Shown piece by piece: positions 38,156-43,338 of a stretch of 43,338 nt of DNA. The notes under the pieces are model-generated. The model was not told where the DNA came from. It saw nothing but the letters and a program-made list of their open reading frames with translations, and made no database searches. The first letter of the stretch is position 1; each line of letters begins with the position of its first letter. Source of the DNA: a bacterium. Lineage in GTDB: Bacteria > Patescibacteriota > Saccharimonadia > Saccharimonadales > Saccharimonadaceae. The position numbers and the translations under genes were made by a program. The DNA lies in the NCBI GenBank assembly GCA_030429975.1, contig JAUIGB010000006.1:1-43338 (forward strand), read 5' to 3'.

Positions 38156-39361
38156 TTAATGTTTGGCGAATCGCAATATTGCCAGACCTACAACGGCGGT
38201 AAATGCCGACGCTATGAATATGCCTAGTTTTGAAATCAATATGTACTGTTCGTTAGTAAATGCTAGGTCCGTAACGAATATCGCTACCGTAAATCCGATA
38301 CCCGCCAACACGCCAACGCCCGCAATATGACTCCACCTGGCACGGTGCGGCAAGTCGGCAATGCCCGTCTTTACCATCAACCATGTCATTCCCAATACAC
38401 CCAATGCTTTGCCTAATACCAAGCCAGCAATTATTCCACCGCCCAGTGGAACGGCTGTTTCTAGATCTATAGGACCAGAGTTAAAGTTAAGGCCTGTATT
38501 CGCGAACGCGAATATTGGCACTACGAATAATGTCGAGAACGGAATCATGGCACGCTCTGCCCTTTCCGCGATTTGCTCTCCTGGATTCCTGTGACTGGCC
38601 ATAGGTGCCATAAATCCTAGCACCACGCCAATGATGCTCGGGTGAACCCCCGATTGAATAGCCAGTAGCCACATGACGATACCAACGAATACAAATCCCC
38701 ACATTGGCAGTAGTCCGCGTTTGCCCAATAGGTATGCCTGCAAACCTATGACAAACATGGCTGCTAGTATTAATGGCTCTAGACCGTTGTTAAAGAACAG
38801 GGCTATTACCATAACGGCCAAAATATCATCAACGATGGCGAGTGCTAGCAGGAATATTCGAACAGAAGATGGAATGTGTTTACCGGCCAAAGTTAGTATA
38901 CCGACCGCCAGGGCGATATCAGTAGCAGTCGGGATAGCCCAGCCACCCGATGTCTCGCGTCCCATGTTAATTGCCAAAAATATCAATGCCGGTAATACCA
39001 TGCCCCCGACGGCCGCCGCCACTGGCAGAATGGCTTTTCTGCGATCACGAAGCTCACCGCGCACCAACTCGCGTTTTAACTCTAGTCCCACTACTAGGAA
39101 GAAAAATACCATTAGGCCTTCGCCTATCCAGTGTTTTATGTCAAAGGCTATTTCCCAACCGTTAAAGCCAAGTCGTAAATCCGTGTGTAGAAATGCATCA
39201 TAAAAAGGAAAAAGCGGTGTATTGGCAACTAGTAACGCCACCGCAACCGCGACTAATATCAACTTGCCACTAATCGCCTCGTCGCGCAACAAATGCTCGG
39301 CCGTGGCCGTCAAACGGTCACGATGAAGTCGTTTCGTGATTGATTTTAGTCTCTCTTTCAT
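38156..39361 (-). CDS. nhaA: Na+/H+ antiporter NhaA
   Basis: This 401-aa protein has about 12 membrane helices and the NhaA signatures: GWEIAFDIKHWIGEGLMVFFF, LVVGLELKRELVRGELRD, the TATDIALAVG region with the Asp-Asp ion-binding pair (IVDDILAV), and GIGFTVAIFV. It uses the proton gradient to export Na+. ATG 39361 is chosen (SD GGGGAA); a TTG 12 nt upstream is unlikely. The promoter lies in nested inverted repeats at 39370-39427. Confidence 0.96.
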   Translation of the reverse strand: MKERLKSITKRLHRDRLTATAEHLLRDEAISGKLILVAVAVALLVANTPLFPFYDAFLHTDLRLGFNGWEIAFDIKHWIGEGLMVFFFLVVGLELKRELVRGELRDRRKAILPVAAAVGGMVLPALIFLAINMGRETSGGWAIPTATDIALAVGILTLAGKHIPSSVRIFLLALAIVDDILAVMVIALFFNNGLEPLILAAMFVIGLQAYLLGKRGLLPMWGFVFVGIVMWLLAIQSGVHPSIIGVVLGFMAPMASHRNPGEQIAERAERAMIPFSTLFVVPIFAFANTGLNFNSGPIDLETAVPLGGGIIAGLVLGKALGVLGMTWLMVKTGIADLPHRARWSHIAGVGVLAGIGFTVAIFVTDLAFTNEQYILISKLGIFIASAFTAVVGLAILRFAKH

Positions 39362-39369
39362 AGAATTCC

Positions 39370-39427
39370 CCAATAGGTGTCGCTAGGTATTTTATCATCT
39401 ATAAACTAGGGCACCTAATACTATTGG
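39370..39427. promoter_or_regulatory. Nested inverted repeats around the nhaA promoter
   Basis: CCAATAG (39370-39376) and CTATTGG (39421-39427) enclose AGGTG/CACCT and CTAG boxes; the nhaA extended -10 (TGATAAAAT on the minus strand, 39397-39389) is in the middle. The symmetry suggests an operator. Confidence 0.5.
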
Positions 39428-39455
39428 TAATTTTACGTACAGAATCTATGTTTTG

Positions 39456-39461
39456 TATAAT
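39456..39461 (+). promoter_or_regulatory. -10 of the YdeI-like gene
   Basis: TATAAT exactly 6 nt before the ATG at 39468; leaderless. Confidence 0.7.
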
Positions 39462-39467
39462 AGTATT

Positions 39468-39770
39468 ATGTTTAGCAAAGCAATATCAGCAGGTACGGTG
39501 CACAAAATGCCGGCAGATTTGAAAAAAGCACTGACATCTGACCGCAAGGTTTTGAACTTGTGGGAAGACATCACGCCACTAGCGCGCAATGAATTTATAT
39601 GTTGGGTAGAAAACGCCAAAGGCAACGAAACTCGCGATCGACGAGTCCGCCGAACCTGCGAGGAATTGTTAGAAGGCAAGCGTCGACCGTGTTGCTGGAT
39701 GGGGTGCATACATCGAACGGACAAAGAAATCAGTCCGTCTGTTCGCGGAATTTTGAACAAAAGAAAATAG
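39468..39770 (+). CDS. YdeI/OmpD-associated-like protein
   Basis: This 100-aa protein has PADLKKALTSDRKVLNLWED, ITPLARNEFICWVENAK, TRDRRVRRTCEEL and RRPCCWMGC, matching the short 'bacteriocin-protection, YdeI or OmpD-associated' family. The function is poorly defined. The start is ATG 39468, 6 nt after TATAAT with no SD. Confidence 0.85.
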   Translation: MFSKAISAGTVHKMPADLKKALTSDRKVLNLWEDITPLARNEFICWVENAKGNETRDRRVRRTCEELLEGKRRPCCWMGCIHRTDKEISPSVRGILNKRK

Positions 39771-39834
39771 TGTATAAATTATGTTGTTATCGGCCAAGTT
39801 AGGATGGTAGTAGTTAGTTGAAATTGGAGGATTT

Positions 39835-40338
39835 ATGAATAGCAAAACAATCGCGTTGGTAGTAATAGCATTGGTCGTCGGGCTAGGCGGTGGATATTGG
39901 TGGGGTAATCAAAACACCGCGACAGTATCAAATAAGACAGCAGACATGTCAGAACACGACCACATGGAACACGACGACGAAAAAATGAGCCATGACCATG
40001 GCATGTTTATGGTTGACCAGGCCGACGCGCCTACTGTTGATTTAGTCGTGGAAGAAGACGCAAAATCTGGCTGGAATATTACCGTAAAAACAACTGATTT
40101 CAAGTTCATGCCAGGAAGTGTAAACGAAGAGAATGTAGTCGGCGAAGGACATGCTCACCTGTTCGTTGACGGCGAGAAGGTTGCTAGGCTATACGGACCC
40201 GACTTTCACTACGACGTGAACTTTGACGGAGTAAAGACATTCAAGGTTACCTTGAATGCAAATGATCACAGTGAATACATGGTCGGCGACGATATGATTT
40301 CGGCATCAAAAGAAGTCCATCACGAACATCACGAATAG
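39835..40338 (+). CDS. His/Met-rich exported metal-binding protein
   Basis: This 167-aa protein has an N-terminal anchor or signal (about 5-22, IALVVIALVVGLGGGYWW), a linker with HDHMEHDDEKMSHDHGMFM, a beta domain with GEGHAHLFVDGEKVARLYGP and NANDHSEYM, and a HHEHHE tail. It is probably a periplasm-facing copper- or other metal-binding protein (inference from the His/Met pattern). SD GGAGG lies 6 nt before the ATG. It is convergent with a small membrane protein, 3 bp apart. Confidence 0.8.
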   Translation: MNSKTIALVVIALVVGLGGGYWWGNQNTATVSNKTADMSEHDHMEHDDEKMSHDHGMFMVDQADAPTVDLVVEEDAKSGWNITVKTTDFKFMPGSVNEENVVGEGHAHLFVDGEKVARLYGPDFHYDVNFDGVKTFKVTLNANDHSEYMVGDDMISASKEVHHEHHE

Positions 40339-40341
40339 CCA

Positions 40342-40539
40342 CTATTTACGCTTGCTAAAAACTAGTAGAGCAACGACGGCCCCAACGATCACAAGAATAA
40401 ATGCTCCCATAAATATGAGTGACGTGGAGTCAGAGCTGTTAGCGAGTTCTAGAGGATTAGCCGATGGCAAAGCCACCTCACTTTCGGGATGCTCCGTCCC
40501 GGGGGCATGTGTTCCGCCGTGTGCGAATTTATTTAACAT
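40342..40539 (-). CDS. Small single-pass membrane protein, 65 aa
   Basis: The protein has an N-terminal polar part with His and Pro (FAHGGTHAPGTEHPE) and one C-terminal membrane helix (about 43-62, LIFMGAFILVIVGAVVALLV). No family is recognised; the adjacency to the metal-binding protein suggests a metal link. TGTTATGAT ends exactly 6 nt before the ATG at 40539 (leaderless). Confidence 0.7.
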   Translation of the reverse strand: MLNKFAHGGTHAPGTEHPESEVALPSANPLELANSSDSTSLIFMGAFILVIVGAVVALLVFSKRK

Positions 40540-40545
40540 AGTACT

Positions 40546-40551
40546 ATCATA
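40546..40551 (-). promoter_or_regulatory. -10 of the 65-aa membrane protein
   Basis: TATGAT with TGT in front on the minus strand, 6 nt before the ATG at 40539. Confidence 0.6.
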
Positions 40552-40566
40552 ACAAATTGCACATGC

Positions 40567-40617
40567 TTGCATATTTACCTCTGTTATTGTACATTATGTC
40601 AGTCCCGTAACACGGGA
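40567..40617 (+). promoter_or_regulatory. Promoter and 5'-end hairpin of the GC-rich gene at 40653
   Basis: TTGCAT (40567-40572), 17-bp spacer, TACATT (40590-40595). At the expected transcript 5' end lies TCCCGT-aac-ACGGGA (40603-40617), a 6-bp hairpin, as in the unit at 2817. Confidence 0.6.
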
Positions 40618-40652
40618 AGAATCACTAGCAAGCAGACATCGAAGGGAAGCGT

Positions 40653-40982
40653 GTGAACGCTGAAATTGCCGAGCAAAACTCGGGTACCATAATCAGGATG
40701 ACGAACCTAGGATTTGAATTCTGGTTCGACGACCTACACGAATGCGCCTTATGGCAAGCACAGCTGAACCTGATGGTTGGTGTCTTTTTGCCCCAGGGCA
40801 ACGAATTCAGCTTTCTAGTACAGCCAGGGGTCGAGGTAGACAACAACCTGATGCAGTCACTGCACTTCATTTTGACCAAGGTCAAAGGTCCGAACACCAT
40901 CGCTTACGACTTGAACGGTTCACATCACGTCATCGCCCAGAACGGCGACCGCGTATCGATTGCTCGTGGCGAGGACAACTGA
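40653..40982 (+). CDS. GC-rich unknown protein, 109 aa
   Basis: No family is recognised. It is soluble and beta-rich (RMTNLGFEFWFDDLHECALW; NTIAYDLNGSHHVIAQNGD). The start is GTG with GAAGGGAAG 3 nt upstream of a GTGTG; no ATG is available. Its unit has a promoter, a 5' hairpin, UTR-flanking 13-bp inverted repeats and a 14-bp hairpin at 41015. Codon use is GC-richer than the neighbours. Confidence 0.68.
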   Translation: MNAEIAEQNSGTIIRMTNLGFEFWFDDLHECALWQAQLNLMVGVFLPQGNEFSFLVQPGVEVDNNLMQSLHFILTKVKGPNTIAYDLNGSHHVIAQNGDRVSIARGEDN

Positions 40983-41014
40983 AGGTCACGAATTTTTCGA
41001 TCCAGTAAGGGCAC

Positions 41015-41047
41015 GCGGTGGTTGTGGCGTCATGCCACAACCACCGC
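41015..41047 (+). terminator. 14-bp perfect hairpin without a U-tract
   Basis: GCGGTGGTTGTGGC pairs perfectly with GCCACAACCACCGC across a 5-nt loop, 32 nt after the stop at 40982. No T run follows, so it may be an mRNA 3'-end structure or a Rho-independent terminator of unusual type. Confidence 0.8.
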
Positions 41048-41074
41048 CCCGCACTGTCTGCTTGCTATATTTAC

Positions 41075-41533
41075 CTAGTATTCACTAATCACGATTTTCT
41101 TTTGACCCATCATAGTTGCGTAAGAACCAGGTTTTTCCATTAATTCCTCGATGTTTTCTGGTACTATTTGCCAACTCAAACCGTATTTATCTTTGCACCA
41201 ACCACACTGTTCAGCCTCGGGTACAGATGATAGCTTTTCCCAATAATAGTCGATTTCGTCTTGGTCTTTGCAATACACCGCGAATGAAACAGCCTCGGTA
41301 AACTTGAACTCGGGGCCAGCATTAATCGTGGTGAAATGCTGTCCAAATAGCTCGAACTCTACTGTCAAAACCTTGCCCGCTAGTCCCATCTGAAAATCAG
41401 CCAAACCCTCGTCCATCGTTTTCGGATAATGGGTTTTGTTTAGTATTTTGCCATCAGGAAATATTGCTAGATAAAAATCTACTGCTTCTTCAGCGTTTCC
41501 ATCAAACCATAAGTTGGGTATTATTTTTTGCAT
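41075..41533 (-). CDS. PhnB-like VOC-family protein
   Basis: This 152-aa protein has MQKIIPNLWFDGNAEEAVDFYLAIF, then CGWCKDKYGLSWQIVP, the PhnB/'3-demethylubiquinone-methyltransferase-like' VOC pattern. These proteins are mostly of unknown substrate (glyoxalase/dioxygenase fold). SD AAGGAGA lies 7 nt before the ATG. Confidence 0.9.
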   Translation of the reverse strand: MQKIIPNLWFDGNAEEAVDFYLAIFPDGKILNKTHYPKTMDEGLADFQMGLAGKVLTVEFELFGQHFTTINAGPEFKFTEAVSFAVYCKDQDEIDYYWEKLSSVPEAEQCGWCKDKYGLSWQIVPENIEELMEKPGSYATMMGQKKIVISEY

Positions 41534-41574
41534 TTCATTTCTCCTTGTATATATGTTTGATTATACTAGCCTAT

Positions 41575-42597
41575 TTATGGCTTGCTCGCGTCGGTAGCAT
41601 CCGTTTCTGGTTCAGTTGGTTTCAGTGGACGTTTTTTGATGATCTCGTAACGCTCGCCCGTTAACGCTGATTCCATATAGTCATCGTTTAACAAGTTAAC
41701 GAATTTGGACATGTCCTTGTCATCCATGATTATTATCGATCCAGCGTCGTCTTCCATTAATTCAACACCTATCTCGCTGGCGTGATCTATTAGTTTGTCC
41801 TGTGTAACAGACGTTGGATTGATGTCTTGCAACTTCTTGATGGCGCTTTTCTTGCCCTCTACCATAGTTTGCAAACTCTGCCCTTCCGGAAATGACAGCT
41901 TGAAATGCGTGTCTATCTCGGCGACCTTTTTCTCGGCTATCATGGCTTCTTTGGCATTGTACGAAAATAGTTGCCCTAGGCGCGCCTGACTAAATACATA
42001 TACGTCCTGATCGATGAATAACATTTGATTATCTGCTGGTATCCTCAGCGCGGCCTCGGCATCAAACGGCACGAACTTGCCGTTTTTTACCATCCAGCCA
42101 GTTTTGCCCTGCATAACGTTAGAGCCTGGTAGCACCTTTGCTACGTATACTTCATGTTTCATGTCCGGATGTTTGACGCGGACCAGCATACCCTTTATCT
42201 TTCCCAGATCCCCGTCGGTTTGATCAAAGTTTTCTATCTCGGATTCTTGAGTATGAATCCAGCGCAATGTTTCGCGAATATTCGGCACCTTGAAAGTCTG
42301 CGTGCGCTGCAATACACCCGTTTCAGCCTCGGCCTGTTCAAATCCACGGACAACCATGCCGGTCTCGGCACCCTCGAACAAATATTCTAATAGTCCGTCT
42401 ATGAACAAAACTTCCTGCTGTTCGCGTAACGATGGAGCCAGGCTGGTTTTGTACAGCATATAGTTTTTGTTGATCAGAAATATTTCGAACATTAATTCTT
42501 CTTTGTATTGCAATACATTATTAGCCCATGCGAACGGATCCGTCTCTACATAGTTCTTTTTTTCTTGTTCTTCGGCCGCTAGAATATCGTGGTCCAT
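41575..42597 (-). CDS. KwaB/DUF4868-like protein
   Basis: This 340-aa protein shows a two-part layout: an N-terminal half (about 1-150) and a C-terminal half with MLFIDQDVYVFSQARLGQLF, an A-x-x-A helix (KEAMIAEKKVAEIDTHF), K-x-x-A-I-K-K-L and FVNLLNDDYMESALTGERYE. This resembles DUF4868 (KwaB of the Kiwa anti-phage system). KwaB normally acts with the membrane protein KwaA; a small membrane protein lies divergently at 42829. ATG 42597 is chosen; the SD is weak (AAAGG, 12 nt). The assignment is tentative. Confidence 0.65.
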   Translation of the reverse strand: MDHDILAAEEQEKKNYVETDPFAWANNVLQYKEELMFEIFLINKNYMLYKTSLAPSLREQQEVLFIDGLLEYLFEGAETGMVVRGFEQAEAETGVLQRTQTFKVPNIRETLRWIHTQESEIENFDQTDGDLGKIKGMLVRVKHPDMKHEVYVAKVLPGSNVMQGKTGWMVKNGKFVPFDAEAALRIPADNQMLFIDQDVYVFSQARLGQLFSYNAKEAMIAEKKVAEIDTHFKLSFPEGQSLQTMVEGKKSAIKKLQDINPTSVTQDKLIDHASEIGVELMEDDAGSIIIMDDKDMSKFVNLLNDDYMESALTGERYEIIKKRPLKPTEPETDATDASKP

Positions 42598-42723
42598 GAG
42601 CAAATATGCCTTTCTGTTATTTCACGCTATAGAACGTATTGGTTTTTATACTGTTATTTATAGTTTAAACCAAAACTAATATTAATAATGGTGTAAAAAA
42701 TGCAAGATGACAGGCTAGCCACG

Positions 42724-42770
42724 AAAAAGCCCTGCGCAATGACAGGGACTTTTCATGGCTCAGAGTGATA
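42724..42770 (-). ncRNA. Possible very short RNA or leader with terminator
   Basis: On the minus strand TATAAT (42782-42777) is followed by about 45 nt and then AAAAGTCCCTG...CAGGGCTTTTT (42754-42724), a terminator-like stem. This would make a transcript of under 50 nt between two divergent genes. No known RNA family is recognised. Confidence 0.35.
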
Positions 42771-42813
42771 GAGAAAATTATAAACGAGGTCGAGAAAGAC
42801 AAATATAACGGAG

Positions 42814-42822
42814 TGTTATAAT
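42814..42822 (+). promoter_or_regulatory. Consensus extended -10 of a leaderless gene
   Basis: TG-T-TATAAT is a perfect extended -10; exactly 6 nt later is the ATG at 42829. Confidence 0.75.
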
Positions 42823-42828
42823 TATCGT

Positions 42829-43113
42829 ATGAATTTCCTACGAATACTACCTGGAACTGTTCTAGTTACTGTGATTATTTTTATACTAATACATCCAGAT
42901 GCCAATCACGCTGCAATTCAAATACCGTTAGTCGCAATTTTAGGTTTTTTCCTTGGATTATATGGATTGCTTGGCAACCAAAGACTCTGGACTACTCAGG
43001 GTAGTCTTAAAAGTATCTTACCAATCATTCGGCTCATTTATATAGTAGTTGGTCTCACAACAATTGTTTATGCAGTGGTTAAAATATTTATCCTGTGGTT
43101 TACTAATCCCTAA
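42829..43113 (+). CDS. Small membrane protein with three helices
   Basis: This 94-aa protein has three hydrophobic helices (about 7-24, 30-48, 64-88: LPGTVLVTVIIFILI; IPLVAILGFFLGLYGLL; LIYIVVGLTTIVYAVV). No family is recognised. It lies divergent from the KwaB-like gene; KwaA of Kiwa is a larger four-helix membrane protein, so equivalence is only speculative. The start is ATG 42829, leaderless after a perfect extended -10. A terminator follows at 43175. Confidence 0.7.
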   Translation: MNFLRILPGTVLVTVIIFILIHPDANHAAIQIPLVAILGFFLGLYGLLGNQRLWTTQGSLKSILPIIRLIYIVVGLTTIVYAVVKIFILWFTNP

Positions 43114-43174
43114 TGGCAAAAGAAGTTATGCTGAATAGTCGTCGATTCCAAATTCTATCCTGTGCATAAAAACT

Positions 43175-43203
43175 CAGAACTGAATTAACAGTTCTGTTTT
43201 TAT
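43175..43203 (+). terminator. Intrinsic terminator
   Basis: CAGAACTG-aattaa-CAGTTCTG followed by TTTTTATT, 62 nt after the stop at 43113. Confidence 0.88.
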
Positions 43204-43240
43204 TCATTATGCCATGGCTCCGGCGACTGGATGGACGCTT

Positions 43241-43300
43241 CGATGTTCCCGCTATTCTAGCGGGAACATCGGCTAGATACCGTACAAATCAAAGATTTGA
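43241..43300. repeat. Hairpins at the right edge
   Basis: CGATGTTCCCGCTA and TAGCGGGAACATCG form a 14-bp perfect stem with a 3-nt loop (43241-43271); CAAATC-AAA-GATTTG (43286-43300) follows. The segment is GC-richer than its surroundings and resembles the terminal hairpins of the GC-rich genes, so the 3' end of another such gene may enter from the right on the minus strand. Not resolvable from this window. Confidence 0.6.
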
Positions 43301-43338
43301 CTGTGTGCGAACTCAGTGGCTGTGCCAGCAAGCTGTCA

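Larger units (their letters stand above)
40626..41067. repeat. 13-bp inverted repeat closing the UTRs of one gene
   Basis: TAGCAAGCAGACA (40626-40638) in the 5' leader and its exact complement TGTCTGCTTGCTA (41055-41067) after the gene. The left arm is 2 nt upstream of the SD. In RNA the two UTRs could pair; as DNA they look like short terminal repeats around the gene. Confidence 0.65.

Noticed and set aside
38673-39203. Plus-strand frame of 176 codons opposite nhaA
   Set aside because: Antisense shadow of a well-conserved antiporter; low-complexity product and no start signals.
42829-43113. KwaA, the membrane partner of KwaB
   Set aside because: It is only 94 aa with three helices and is transcribed divergently; KwaA is larger with four helices. 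Kept as an unknown membrane protein.
43273-43338. A protein-like GC-rich frame on the minus strand ending at a TAG near 43273
   Set aside because: It runs to the right edge but the outermost in-frame triplet is TGA and no start codon follows it, so a partial gene cannot be supported.
1-43338. CRISPR arrays, IS elements, rRNA
   Set aside because: No regularly spaced repeat-spacer series, no transposase-like frame and no rRNA-like segment was found.

Overview
The window looks like chromosome of a small-genome bacterium of the Patescibacteria/CPR, most probably a Saccharibacterium (TM7). This is inference from gene content and style: dense, mostly short genes that often overlap by 1-14 bp, many proteins without recognisable families, an archaeal/non-discriminating type AspRS, a cluster-less MutY-like glycosylase, MurC, TrmB and MsrA, and almost no biosynthesis. 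UGA is read as stop. No rRNA, CRISPR array, insertion sequence or complete prophage was seen. Two tRNAs with CAU anticodon are present (initiator fMet and an elongator/Ile2-like one).

Layout. 1-4.7 kb: two diverged Cys-His-Asp proteins, glutamate dehydrogenase, a tandem pair of small GC-rich paralogues and a GC-rich gene coupled to a Cys-rich mini-protein. 4.7-9.1 kb: stress-type SDR, ChaB, initiator tRNA, an FtsB/DivIC-like division protein, the second tRNA, small unknowns and a 165-bp nested hairpin. 9.1-14.7 kb: murC, then a dense nucleotide/RNA-enzyme neighbourhood (two MazG-like proteins, a wHTH-Nudix protein, a class II aaRS-like core, a CYTH-uridine-kinase fusion, a 2H phosphoesterase) running into trmB. 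14.7-21.8 kb: membrane/secreted unknowns, mutY-like and msrA from one shared promoter, MBL hydrolase, YtxH and DUF948-like proteins, peptidase S51, aspS, a CBS protein and a DsbA-like thioredoxin. 21.8-29.7 kb: a 30-aa gene, HNH-like and phage-like metallophosphoesterase proteins, a second wHTH-Nudix protein behind four 15-bp repeats, CorA, AurF-like diiron oxygenase, a P-loop kinase and unknowns. 29.7-43.3 kb: MMPL exporter, SPFH protein, GH63-like glycosidase, patatin, SDR, NhaA, YdeI-like, His-rich periplasmic protein, PhnB/VOC, a KwaB/DUF4868-like protein and small membrane proteins.

Two expression styles stand out. Many genes have an extended -10 (TGnTAtaaT-like) exactly 6-7 nt before the start codon and no Shine-Dalgarno, so they should make leaderless mRNAs. 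A second group of short, clearly GC-richer genes has textbook promoters, leaders that often carry hairpins, strong SDs and strong terminal hairpins.

The best candidate for an undescribed system is 10393-14031: two divergent operons, [wHTH-Nudix, MazG] and [MazG, aaRS-like core, CYTH-kinase], with the palindrome TTGACTCAA between them, facing a 2H phosphoesterase. The same motif occurs upstream of the second wHTH-Nudix gene at 24 kb, inside an array of TTGACT units with an exact 15-bp period. I infer a nucleotide- or tRNA-linked metabolic or signalling module controlled by an N-terminal-wHTH Nudix sensor. All functions come from motif reading; no database search was possible.
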